From positions 348,627,111 through 348,691,110 of the forward strand of contig CM068367.1 of assembly GCA_034769895.1 (NCBI GenBank): a stretch of 64,000 nucleotides of DNA. The letters are read 5' to 3'. The stretch's first letter is position 1, and each line of letters opens with the position of its first letter. Origin of the DNA: Magicicada septendecula. Its lineage: Eukaryota > Arthropoda > Insecta > Hemiptera > Cicadidae. This document shows positions 11,901-22,583 of this stretch, piece after piece. The translations under genes were made by a program, and so were the position numbers. Below the pieces are notes generated by a model. It ran no database searches and had not been told where the DNA came from. It worked only from the letters and a program-made list of their open reading frames with translations.

Positions 11901-12492
11901 ATACTGGTAGATAATATAAATGGAACTTTACAAAACGACATTGCTGTCTAAAATAATTTGAATAACTAACACTTCTTCAATGTAATTTTATTATAGGCGA
12001 GGGTAGAAAATATCATGTAGAGGTTATAAAAGAAACACAGAATTTATGCAAATGATACTTAATTCAAAATTCAGCTTCATATATATAATACTCCAATATG
12101 CACTTTTCACAGTTTTCAGGATGTTTCCGTTGGATCTCTTACCATCGACCCCAATAAATATGGTTATACACTGACATTCTTCTGGCAATTCTAGTAAATT
12201 GTATTATCCAATATCTTGCCTATTGCAACAACTTATTCGCGTAGTATGAAACAAACCTGACATGCATACCGGTAGAATTATCGACTGATATCTTGAAGGA
12301 GTATCTGAAAAGATCGAGAAGGAGAGCAAGCACTGAATAATTCTACCGCTCACACAGCGCGTTCAAATCGTCACGTAGTTATCTATCACCTCAGCGTAAC
12401 AATATGTTTGCCTTACATAAACTGGCTTCTGATACCAGTACAAATTTCTGTTGTTATAAAATTCTGTACAAAATTCTGTAACAAATATTAAG
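8936..12492. other. Non-coding stretch with one tRNA-like A-box
   Basis: Mostly AT-rich. At about 11,330-11,385 on the minus strand, TGGTGTAGTGGGTAAGACATC closely matches a tRNA A-box as found in tRNA-derived SINEs. I could not find a good B-box 30-40 bases later, so a SINE is possible but not called. An 81-codon minus-strand open segment (11,080-11,325) overlaps it and has no recognisable domain. Otherwise nothing is supported. Confidence 0.4.
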
Positions 12493-12526
12493 CTTCTTCT
12501 TCTTTTTCTTCTTCTTCTTCTTCTTC
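12493..12526. repeat. (TTC)n microsatellite at the LINE 3' end
   Basis: Imperfect CTT/TTC repeats, equal to (GAA)n on the LINE's coding strand. They directly follow the last recognisable LINE codons and may be an expanded part of the coding end (a Gly-Arg-rich stretch) or the tail. Confidence 0.8.
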
Positions 12527-13708
12527 ATCTAGCTTTTACTGGAATCCTGTATTGTTTCATTCTTTCTAAATGTTCTTGCCACTTGTTTCTATTAAATTTT
12601 ATCTTTTCATTTAAGTTGAATACCTGAAGTTCTTGTCTAATCGTTTCATTTCTTATTCTGTCTATTCGACTACAGCCCTTAACTTGTCTTAAGAATCTCA
12701 TTTCCTGTGCCTGAATTAGATTTTCTTGTGCCTTTGTCGTTACCCATGTTTCGCTGCCATAAAATATATAAGTGCGGGGACAGTCATTGTTGTATAAAAT
12801 TTCAACATTGCCTCTTTCCTGGCTTTATTTTTCAGACATCGACTGACGGTTCCTCAAATACGGTTAAAAGTACTTATTTTTTAGTCAATATCTTTACTGT
12901 AATGGAAGGAAATATCACAACCTAGGTATTTAAAATGTTTTATTTGAGTCAGTGTTTTATCGTTTAAGATGATTTGGCTCTTATTGGCTCTTTTCCTACG
13001 AATACCATTATTTTTGTTTTAGGAATTGAAATTTTTAAATTGTATCCTTCTCTAATTTGCTGCAGTTTTTATAATCCCTTTTGCAATTCTTCCTCTTTTT
13101 CCCAATTAGTGTGAGGTCGTCAGCATATAAAATTACATTTAATATTGTGTCTGTGTCTAAATATATTTCCTCTTTATGTAATTCTTTGCAGTTTCGGATT
13201 ATATCATCTATATAAATATTAAATAACGTGGGTGATAAACTGCATCCTTGTCTTACTCCTATATTAGTCATTACTGAATTACTTATCTTTCCGTCTAGGC
13301 TTATAAAAATTTTTGATTTGTGATATAGACTTTGAATTGTTCTGATGAGATGTGGTGGATATCCTCTTAAGAACATGATCTCCCATAATTTTCTCTGCTG
13401 ACACGGTCAAAAGCTTTCTCAAAATCAACGAAAGCTATGTACGTACTTAGGTTGTATTTTTGGCGTTTCTCGATTAGTTGTTGCAATGTAAACACAGCAT
13501 CTATTGTGCTTCTTCCCTTTCTAAACCCCGTCTGTTCTTCTCCTATTATGTTTTCCATTATATTTTTTAAGCGGTCGTTTAAAATCTTGGCATACATTAT
13601 GTATGCCGTATCTAGTAAATCTATGCCACGATAATTTTCGCAAACATTCTTGATACCTTTTATAAAATAAGATATAACCTTGGCTGCTCTCCAATCATTG
13701 AAATATTA
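12527..13708 (-). pseudogene. Decayed LINE reverse transcriptase (endonuclease-RT type)
   Basis: Minus-strand RT from its N-terminal blocks to near the protein end. Motifs in order: NVCENYRGIDLL near 13,640; GEEQTGFRKGRSTIDAVF near 13,540; the finger/palm block YIAFVDFEKAFDRVSRE with catalytic D (13,400-13,440); GVRQGCSLSPTLFNIYIDD near 13,240; the catalytic YADD near 13,120; then the thumb (ISIPKTKIMVF) and a C-terminal block (MRFLRQVKGCSRIDRIRNE) near 12,660-12,700. There is one frameshift after FDRVSRE near 13,380, and several stops and shifts after YADD. The clade is uncertain: it belongs to a common arthropod non-LTR family with a YADD box. No 5' endonuclease region or target-site duplication was found. 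Confidence 0.85.
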
Positions 13709-16700
13709 AGCTCTAAGTAGAATATAAAATGCTGGCACAGTTGTACGTCTAGCTGTGGCCCACGTAAGTGATAAAACACGTTGTATATGTTTAACTTATT
13801 CTAAGATTAAAGCGACATAAGCAAATTTTGACACTCAAGTTCGAAAGACTCGCAACAGCGAAGTGATGCTCACTCGATGTTTTCTAAAGGTTTAAAATTT
13901 TAATCGCACTGGCGATCACGTCCAACCACAATGTACTGTGAAGTATTACACTCTGAAACGTTGGGGGTAGGGTGGACGGTTTCGTGGCTAGACGGTAGAG
14001 GGGAAGTACCCATTTTCTCAGCCCAATTACAGAGCACCAAGTGTGCTAACATACACACTGGTATTCCCTCGCTAATGCACACGCATTAGTACAGCTGCAG
14101 GACGTAACCTTAACCGCAAGCAGTCTGTACTACACTGACGACACTGTAAGGTTTCAACGATGACTTGCGCTGTTGGCACAAAAGGTTTGAATATTAGGAT
14201 ATATAGGGTCCACAACTTGCATGTACGCATTAAAGCATTTTAAATTCTCGAAAAATTATTATACACGTTGTCTCTTCGTGTATATATATATATATATGAC
14301 TAAATAAACATCACTGCTTATCCCTACAAATTTCTCTTTACTATTTTATATAGTACATATTTTATGACTCCGTCCATTTGTTTACTTTTTTTTCTTCTAT
14401 GTACATTTGTACATTACAATGACTATAAATATAAGAAAGTTGTGTACGCCAGTTTTGTGTAGTTTATATCTACGCTTATTTATAATAATCTCTACCTAAA
14501 AGCAAAGCGATTTGTTATTGTGAACGTAGGAAACGAAATAGGCATGTATTTATAAAACATTCAAAACATTAGTATTTAAATAAGTAATCATAAACGGAGC
14601 CCTCTAGCTGAACATGCGTTTAAATTATCAGAAAGTTGCAGCAGCGACTGGTAAAGGCTATTGCAAATCTAAGGCAAATTGAGAGAAATTCAGGGGGAAA
14701 ATCAGAATTGTAACTGAATCTGGCGATCTATTAAAAATCCTCTAATCTGATTAATGTTTCATTGTATTTACTTAACTTCGTACTTAGTTCTCATGAAAAA
14801 CGATAAGTAAAATTTTACAATTTACAATTTCAAAATATTTCAAATATTATTTAGACAAAACATGTAGATCTACACATTAAAACATTATAAATATAAACTG
14901 TACAAACATTACAATTGTGCCGGAATTTGCAGATTTATACTAATCAGAGCGTATACGCTTTTACATGTTATATTAAAATTCCAAAATTCATTGTGTATTA
15001 GCAATAAACTACGTTTCGCCAACTCTGAAAGACATTAATCACACGTGTTTGTTCGCCAGTACAGCGGTTACAGTAGAACTGGAACCGTTTTGCTATCCCA
15101 ATGCACATATTAATTTCGTTTATCGAATTTTGTGTCAGACTTAACCCAGTCGTATTAAGCTTTATCTACGCACGTTCAATAATTTAAATATACATATGTT
15201 CATTTTAAACACACATACACGAACACATATGTACATTAACTTCTTTCAGCAGAAAGTTTCAATGTAAGAAATTGTCACATAATTAAATATGATATAATTA
15301 TAATTATAACTATGTAATTGTATACCGAACTGCTGTTCAACATGCTGTGGTCCCTTGTAGTTATTTCGCTATATGTTTCCGCTATGCATTTTTGTATGTG
15401 TATGAGATAAATGTTAATTTGTTACTAACCTAACAATTCTGTCTCAAAGTAAGATTTTGACAAGTGGTTTTACTAAACCAGTCTATTGTTATACTAAAAT
15501 AACTATTACTTATTGATAAGCCTAATAATAATTAAACTAATTAGTATTTTATGTACTAATATATACGCCTGTGTGTGTGTGTGTGTGTACAAACGCGCGT
15601 GCGCAACCACACACACCTGACAGATACACGCATACGCACGAGCGTATACTCAGTCAGAAGTTAGTGGGTCTACACAATTTAGAAATAATTACTTGTGACA
15701 AATGTTCAGAGCACAAACATTTATTCTGAGAAAGTAGACGGAAATAAGGTATTATAAGGAAAGAACTACTGTGTTCACGATACACCGAAAGGAAAGAGTG
15801 GAAAATAGTAAAAAAAAGATTCAGTATGGTGTGAGGAAGATCAAATAACAGACAATCGAAACTACAAAGAAACATTTAAGTGTTAACTTTGTCTACACTT
15901 CAATTCAAAATAAACTTAAAATCTTTGAAATATCGTGACAGAAAAACGTCATAAAGCAGGAAAATACAGATATTAGTCTACAAAGTATTTACTTTACTGT
16001 GGAGTAATTTTGACTGTAAAAATTAAATTTAAGGAAAGGGGAAATGTTACAGGTATCTTATAACGTTACAGGTGCTTGTAAAATACTGTCTGTCACACGG
16101 TGCACTAAAGAAGACTGACATTTCTCTAAATTAATATTCACACAACAAGAGAAGGTGATCCAGGAAATGAAGACTGTCAGTTCGCCAAACATTCAGTGCC
16201 AACAAATAATTCTCCTCTGTTAGCGGAAATGAAGAATTTATACTATACTATACAACTGTATACTAATATTCTATTAGCGGTATAGTCCGTTAATTGTATG
16301 TATGTTTTGGAGGGTCTTGGTCAAATAAAATGTATCGTGTCGTTTGTTTATTATCAGAAGGAATTATACGTAACGGCATTAGCTTAGGGTAATGATAGTT
16401 ACTTACTTCACAAACCGAATATAGTGGTTCTAACGATGTTTGCAATAAAACAGCTACATACTGGGGGAAGTTACTTTACGTTTCTCTGCATTTTACAACA
16501 TGGGTAGCTCCTTCAAAATAATAAATCCGCTATAAACCCGATAACTACTATAAACTAATATCATTTCCCATTGCAAGCTTGAACTCTGTTATGATTTTAC
16601 ATAATTTCTACAGCAAAACGGGAAATTATTCGAAATACTCGACGGCTTTGTGTATGTGTGTGTGTGTGTGTGTACGTGCATGGGTGTATATTACTAACCT

Positions 16701-17297
16701 AGTGCTTTATGACTTAACGAGACCTCATTAGTCAGCAAGACGTATTTATACAATCGAAATATATTTTATGCAGCAATTTAAATATTTTGTGCAAGAAACT
16801 ACTGAAAATATTTTAAATAAACGTTACGTGAAGCTGTTCAGTAGCTGGTGGTAGAACAGAAACACTACAGTCCAGCAGTGCATACTTTTCTTCTTTTGGA
16901 GTAAACTACTTAACAGTTTAAAAGTGAAAACATTAACACAATTTATTTTAACACAGCATTTGCATGACTAACTGAGTGTTTAAATCGCTTATGAGTGATG
17001 CTTAGGACTACCGTATAGAACGCACACTTTTTCGAGAGTTTCATCGTTCCCTTGTCAAAGTACGAGCAGAGACGAGGTTTTTTGCATAAAACGCCGTAGT
17101 ATGTTTTTATTACACAATTAATTTACACAAATTTAAGCTTTGAAAACAAGCGCTTTTACTAACAGAAACAAAATCTTTATTCGTGTAGTTTTAATATATT
17201 TCTACAGTGAGGTGTAAGACAGCTGAGTTGATCTTTTCCTTTCTACACTTTCCTGTTTCACGTTAGCTTATTTACCTCTTGCAAGTAATTTTCTTAC
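13709..17297. other. Non-coding stretch
   Basis: AT-rich with small (TA)n (14,280-14,298), (GT)n (15,569-15,589) and (TG)n (16,654-16,675) tracts. A 60-codon minus-strand frame at 13,900-14,082 sits in locally GC-richer DNA but shows no domain and no splice signals I trust. Nothing else is supported. Confidence 0.45.
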
Positions 17298-17455
17298 CTT
17301 GAGACGATTGTTTGCCAATTTTTCTGTATTTGCTTCTTCTGTTGGCTCCTTGTGTCCTTAATCCCTATCCCAGTTCCCTTTCTTGAATTTTTAATGTCAG
17401 ATATTTTATCTTCAAGTCTTCTTGAAACTCCATGACTGAATTTATCTCTCCAGTG
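17298..17455 (-). CDS. Candidate internal exon of an unidentified gene
   Basis: A 158-nt open segment on the minus strand bounded by an AG acceptor (...TATAGATTTAG) and a near-perfect donor, AAG|GTAAGAA. It reads HWRDKFSHGVSRRLEDKISD through to ...KNWQTIVSR in one frame (52 codons plus 2 nt), and unspliced reading hits a stop two bases past the donor. The translation is charged (Lys/Arg/Asp) and has a loose resemblance to Myb/SANT-like (zeste-type) DNA-binding segments in the pattern W-x-D...DIK...GTG, but this is weak. No partner exon was found. It could be host or part of a transposon-derived gene. Confidence 0.35.
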
Positions 17456-17837
17456 CTAAATCTATAAATATTTGTTTATTTGAAACTTCCTTCAACAATT
17501 TTAGATCTACGATTTCTAACTGAATTACGTAAATGTACAATTCATGTTACATAAATTATTGTTTCATATTTTAACACTACCAGTTGAAAACTCCAACATG
17601 TTGAATAATTATTAAATTATAGGCCTAATTAAATAGCACAAAATGAAAATGTCGTGTTGCTAAATTTTTTGCCGAGTTTAACAAATTTTGTGTTACAGCT
17701 AACAAAACTATGGCAGTTTATTCATTCGTTAAAATTGTCATTGTATTATGTAACAGTTAGGTAGGTATACTCTCCATACTGTCAAGTCCATTCTTCAAAA
17801 ATAACGGAAGAGTAAAGAGTCAAACTAACAAAAATTA

Positions 17838-18440
17838 TTATTCTGAACATAAAGAAGGCGATTTTAACCAATACATCTAATACAGGTTTTGCAGATCATT
17901 GCTTACAACACAATCACTTCATAGACACAAAAAACATAACACTACTCCACAATATACAAAAAGGTAAAAAAATGGATTTGTTAAAAATTTTAGAAATTAA
18001 TAAAGCAATAAAAAATAACAAAAATGTAACCAATGAACAGACTGAATTTTGTGTATCTCCTTTATTAAAATCTGTTATTTAGTTTAGTTTATTTTATATT
18101 ATTTTGAATGTTCATCATTATTTTAAATTTTGCATTCAGTTTACATTTAGTTCAGTTAATTTTATATTTTGCATTCATGATTGTATTTAGTTTTTAAAGA
18201 CACCTGACCTTCCCTTGTCTCATGCACACACTCCCCTCCCCCTCGCCATCACAACACAGATGTTCCAGATACGCCCTATACAGATGTTCACCACCTACAC
18301 TCCACTAACATCCTATGTTCAGTAATTTCATTCACTCGCTCTTTGACAATGGCTTAGTTAGTCGAAACAGCTGTCAGAGTTAATTAAAAAATCTGTGAAA
18401 CTTACCAAGTGTTTTTATATATTTTACAAAACCTTTGTAT
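17838..18440 (+). mobile_element. Penelope-like element family B, C-terminal nuclease remnant and tail
   Basis: The coding remnant runs from YSEHKEGDFNQYI (about 17,838) through NTGFADHCLQHNHF and KGKKMDLLKILEINKAIKNN to ...SPLLKSVI and a stop near 18,082. This is the conserved region after GIY-YIG in Penelope-type proteins (FA-x-H-L..H, then a KG-K-hydrophobic-LE-E-I-K helix). There is one frameshift near 17,880. The 3' tail (18,161-18,440) recurs at 39,105-39,368 without coding sequence. The tail includes TTGACAA, a short stem, then GAAAC, a degenerate form of the hammerhead-like core. Confidence 0.8.
18343..18368 (+). ncRNA. Degenerate hammerhead-like motif, Penelope B tail
   Basis: TTGACAA (CTGANGA expected), T, GGCT...AGTC stem with one wobble pair, then GAAAC. 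Two of the seven core bases deviate from the hammerhead consensus, so it is probably inactive if it ever was a ribozyme. Confidence 0.3.
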
Positions 18441-18691
18441 TAATATGTTTCACCAAGTGCCCAACGAGTCGTCAATTAATATCGTAAAAATTATTATATT
18501 CATTAAATTTTTTTTTAATTTCGAGAGTATCTACCTGAAAGCACTGTACCTCAAAGTACTTTCGTAAATGATTTCAGTGTTAAACAGTTTTTCCTTTGTA
18601 AGTAACTCATGATGTCTTGAGTTTCTTGCAGTAATTGTATCCTATACTTACATTATATTAGCAAATAATAAGTTACTTCTGCACGTGTATT

Positions 18692-18815
18692 TTAAAATTT
18701 TTCATATACAATTTGGTTATTTGCATCGTGAAAATCTTTCAGTAACGTTCCTACATAAACAAATGGAACACCCTTTCCATAAAAAAGCTTGCGCTGTTGT
18801 CCCGGCAAAATTACC
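18692..18815 (-). CDS. Candidate terminal exon of an unidentified gene
   Basis: On the minus strand, an AG acceptor (GCAATATCTATAG) is followed by an open segment encoding VILPGQQRKLFYGKGVPFVY, then VGTLLKDFHDANNQIVYEKF and a TAA stop. The amino-acid mix is globular-protein-like (Gly, Val, Phe, charged pairs), unlike the Leu/Ile/Asn/Lys translations of surrounding AT-rich DNA. The open frame also extends upstream into low-complexity sequence, which I take to be intron. I do not recognise the protein. It could be a 3' terminal exon, or a fragment of an unrecognised element. Confidence 0.35.
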
Positions 18816-20100
18816 CTATAGATATTGCGACGAAAATAAAATACCATAGTACAAATAATTATAATTAGTTTTATTATTATTTTTACGCGCACGCGCGCGC
18901 GCCACGCACACACAATAATTTAAATACATTCTAATGCAAAATATATACAATTAAATAATATATCGTATTGTGTAATAGTGTACCTGTACCTGTATAGACT
19001 ACACTAAAAGATTAATGTATGAAAAAAAACAGAGAACTATAAAGGCAAAGCAACCAGGATGAAGAGAAAGAGAGAATATCTGAACGTTTTATTTAAAAAG
19101 AAAGTACCTAAGAAAATCTTAAAATAAAAATACGGGTAGTTAAATAGAAACCAAGTAACAGTAATTTAAAATGAAAACGTTCGTCTCTTTTTGGTGGGCG
19201 TGATTGGCAAAGCAGTAAGGTGGAACGAAAACAAAATTACGTATCCAGCGAAAAAAAAAGAAAATGAAAAGGAAAAAATGAGGGCTGTGAAGAATAAAAG
19301 GCGTAGGCTACATGGCGTGGAGCATCCGAATAAAGGACGTATTAATGGCGCTACTGAATAGAAAGGGGCTGGTTAAGTGAATACAAGTAAAAAGCAGTAA
19401 TACAGTATTTATGGTAGTTACTTATCGCAAGAGGAGGTTATTGTTTCTGCCTGTTCTGATGCTATTTTTGCTCAAAGCAGCAATGAATATAAAACGCTTA
19501 CATAAAGTAGTAATATAACAAACATATTACACCAAACATAGCCTATTTATTAGGTAAAAAAATATTATTTTTTCTCATCTACGCAAAATCTAAGCGGATG
19601 GGAGAGGAATTTTCCTATAAATTATGATCAATGTATAATGTACGTATAATTTACAACCTAATATATAACAATAGATATATTAATAAAAAATAATTTTATT
19701 TTAAAATAAATTTTCTCATTTACCTTTCCTTATTTATCTGAAAATGCGTGATTCCGCTCTATATATTGTTTTTAAATCTATTAGCCTAGATTATTTTTAA
19801 AGTTACACACGGTTCATTTGTCTTAACACTAAAATTTTCACTGTCCACTTATTATCCTTTGTAATTTTGTGTGCATTGGAAAGTGAGTTTCTGTATACTT
19901 AAAATACTCTAAATTACATTCAAACTTTATTTAACCACGAATGCGCTAGGATTTTCACAAAGCGACAAAAGTAGCAAATGCAGTCAATCATTCGGTTTAG
20001 TAAAATAACTATAGTTATTGAACAAATAAAGCGAATCCTCAGTTTCAACTCGACCGTTTGGCATTTGTCTGCCTATCTTCGTATTTAGGTTACGTCTCAC
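18816..20100. other. Non-coding stretch
   Basis: AT-rich with a short CG/CA-rich microsatellite patch at about 18,882-18,912. A 63-codon plus-strand frame without a start codon at about 19,170-19,361 is Lys/Arg-rich and not called. Confidence 0.45.
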
Positions 20101-20640
20101 GATAAATTTTGAACGCATCGACCGAATTTCGTGAAACTTGGCCCGAGGATTCATGCTTTTACCCTACAGAATCCTATTAGTATTAAGATCGATCCGTAAA
20201 AATAGGGGTGGGAGGGAAAGATGTGGGGATCAAAATTTTGAAAATATCTCAAACTCTCATGTGGAGTATCAAATTAAAGGGCGTTTTAATTCTAATCTGA
20301 ATATGTTTTTCACTTTTGAACATTTCAAAATATTTAGCCGTAAGAGCGCAAAGTGAGAGAAAAATCGAAAAAAGCATCAGGTGTATAAAACTAAAAGTAA
20401 TTTAAACTAAAATCTGAATGTAGTGTTAATTAATAGAAATATAAAAATTTTGGGACGCCGGGGGCCCAAAACTGGGGCAAATGTTTGGAAAAATTGCAAA
20501 TTCCATGTGAGATATCAAATTAAAGAGGATTTGAACAAAATATGAATATTGTACACACGTTTGGGAATTTTAAAATTTTTCGACTCAGGGCCAAATTTGA
20601 AAAATTGTACAAATCCTTCAATGAAAATTTTAGCACAAAT
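20101..20640. repeat. Degenerate tandem repeat, about 270-bp period
   Basis: Two diverged blocks, near 20,225-20,345 and 20,465-20,590, share the same order of phrases: a CAAAA/GGGG-rich start, then AAAAT..CAAA..TC-CATGTG, then ATATCAAATTAAAG, then a TGAATATG..TTTT..ATTTTAAAATTTTTCG-like end. The blocks differ by many substitutions. No coding content is supported, and the family is unidentified. Confidence 0.5.
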
Positions 20641-20990
20641 CCGATTATTTGGAATTTTTAGCGTTCCTTGTTTTACTACTCTACAACTGTTACTTTACTA
20701 AATATATATTAGTAAATGGACTTCGCTCAAATTAATGAGTGAGTTCTGAAGCTCAGGGAGTAGAGTATGTTTAGGGTTATAGCTAATATGTTTATAGCTC
20801 GCAATGTATACTTAATTTATCATTCACATATATAATTATGATGTATAGTGACTTAAATATAATATATTTTAATCTTAAATTATCAATACAAACTGTGAAA
20901 GATAATGAATAAGATTTGTAATTAACTACAAACTAACCAAAAATATTGGTTCATTATATTATAGTCTCCAAGTCACGTGTATAAGTATGT

Positions 20991-21324
20991 AATTGCAGTA
21001 TTTGTAAACACTTGGTTACTCACCGTCTTGTGACTTCTTTAAACTTCCAATAACAACGCGTTTTAAGGATAAATCCTCATCATCAGATTATAAAAACACC
21101 AATCCTTCCGGAGAAGTCGTCAAAAAATCAAAAATTATTATCAAGCATCACAAAGCACTTCACGCCACGTCGCGTCCTTGATAACGAAATATTGGTAGCG
21201 ACACCGGAAGGATTGGTGTTTTTATAACCTGATGATGAGCGTTTATCCTTGAAACACGTTGTTATTGGAAGTTTAAAGAAGTCACAAAACGGTGAGTAAC
21301 CAAGTGTTTACAAATACTATAATT
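20991..21324. repeat. Fold-back of two Penelope-type tails (family C)
   Basis: Two 121-bp arms (20,991-21,111 and 21,204-21,324) are inverted copies of each other with few mismatches, around a 92-bp spacer. Each arm read outward contains CTGATGA, a short hairpin-like stretch, AAAAC or GAAAC, and an end ...AACCAAGTGTTTACAAATA that resembles the ACCAAGTGTTTTTATAT end of Penelope B. This suggests terminal repeats of a Penelope-like element in head-to-head orientation with no coding part left. The 13-bp string AAAAATATTGGTT flanks it on both sides (about 20,939 and 21,329) and may be a target duplication. Confidence 0.65.
21229..21255 (+). ncRNA. Hammerhead-like motif in fold-back right arm
   Basis: CTGATGA (21,229-21,235), 15 bases with weak pairing, GAAAC (21,251-21,255). 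The left arm has the same layout on the minus strand with a better stem (AGGAT/ATCCT) but AAAAC in place of GAAAC. Confidence 0.35.
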
Positions 21325-21983
21325 AAATAAAAATATTGGTTTTATGAAATTAACTTTATAATTTGAACTAATACGTAGGCTAAAAATCGTGTAAGTAATA
21401 AAACGTGTTAAATTTGTCTAACTGTAGCAATTGGGGAAGAGACACCGTTATCTCGTTACAGTTGTATCGTGTCCATTACCACACAGAATACGTCAAGCGC
21501 CAAAGCAACAAATCTGTATTAGAACTACTGTGTACTCAAAGAGCCACTAAAATAATAGAATGTTATCGGGTACCAAACAACGGGGGAGGGAGGTAGAAAC
21601 CGTTAGCATATTGTACGGCACGTTGAAACCTTATTTTCCTTTGCTAAAATGCATATGTTTGTAATACCACATAGAAAATCTAGCTAAATCGAATGTAAGT
21701 GGTTACGATGAAAGATGCAAAATCTTAATCCTTACATGGTGGGGACTGAACTCAATTTTTTAGTGGTATATAAATTTCTACTGCCAAAGGCCTCCAGGTA
21801 CGTTTTAAGAAAATAGTCAGAGAGTAAAGTACAGACACAAAACAGCATAGTAAAAAATTATTAAAATTGTAAAACATACATTTATCTATTTCGATTAATA
21901 AAAGCAATAATGAATTTACAAGAAACAACGAAAGTCTGTAATAAAATTGGCAGTAAAAGCAAAAATACCACTAACGTTCTGAA
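21325..21983. other. Non-coding stretch
   Basis: No supported gene. A 63-codon plus-strand frame (21,405-21,596) has no recognisable features. On the minus strand this is the region just 3' of the candidate terminal exon and may hold its 3' UTR. Confidence 0.4.
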
Positions 21984-22205
21984 TTAGGCAAAGAAACGTT
22001 TCACGGCTTGTGTGACCATACTGCTTTCCAACGTTTCCAATTTTTTATCGCTGTAGTTCACAATGTTTGTTTGGTACATAACAAGATCCAGGAGATCTAG
22101 TCCCCGTTGTGAATATGGCTCCCGCACGTGACCTCGAAAGGTCAGCATCAACACTTCTAACAACAGTGGAACACGGCCAATTAACCCGAATGTTTTAAGT
22201 AATAA
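21984..22205 (-). CDS. Candidate terminal coding exon of an unidentified host gene
   Basis: A textbook acceptor (TTTAATTTTTTATAG) precedes 222 nt that are open in phase 0 and end in TAA at 21,984-21,986. The 73 residues begin LLLKTFGLIGRVPLLLEVLM and end ...TLESSMVTQAVKRFFA. The translation is amphipathic and helical-looking (LDLLDLVMYQTNIVNYSDKK), resembling the last helices of a repeat or scaffold protein, with balanced codon use unlike the flanks. I do not recognise the family. Further exons would lie at higher coordinates on the minus strand, so the Gypsy elements at 22.6-37.7 kb could sit in an intron. This is the best host-gene evidence in the window. Confidence 0.55.
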   Translation of the reverse strand, partial: LLLKTFGLIGRVPLLLEVLMLTFRGHVREPYSQRGLDLLDLVMYQTNIVNYSDKKLETLESSMVTQAVKRFFA

Positions 22206-22583
22206 CTATAAAAAATTAAAATAAAAAATAAAATCGTTGTCTACAGGTCTCTAAAAAAGAAAGCTTTGTGGTTTGTGTTTCTGTGATAAATACGTTACTG
22301 CCTTTGTAAAGCACATAAAGTTAATACAACCTGCCTGTAGACGAGCCTCGTAGTAAAACGGACACAAGGATAACTTCCACAATATTGGAAAAATGTTGGT
22401 GACGTAATCATTTTCTACGGTGTTAATCAGATTGTTCTGAACTAAAGTCTTTAGCCAATTTGGAGAAATACTGATTCCTTTTAAACCAATTTAGTAGTAA
22501 TTTTTCTACATCGTAAAAATATTTTTTTTAGTTTTACAAATTTTCGTAAGATATATATACAGTATATATATATATAGACATAT
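22206..22583. other. Non-coding stretch, possibly intron
   Basis: AT-rich, ending with a short (TA)n tract (22,550-22,575) just before the LTR start. Nothing else is visible. Confidence 0.4.

Noticed and set aside
12253-12352. Possible small exon (…VELSTDILKEYLKRSRRRASTE, stop) after a TAG
   Set aside because: Only about 30 codons, a weak acceptor and no recognisable product; it could easily be chance.
13900-14082. 60-codon minus-strand frame in GC-richer DNA
   Set aside because: No domain, no splice sites I trust and no repeat partner in the window.
19170-19361. 63-codon Lys/Arg-rich open frame without Met
   Set aside because: A-rich DNA naturally gives Lys-rich frames; no splice signals or domain.
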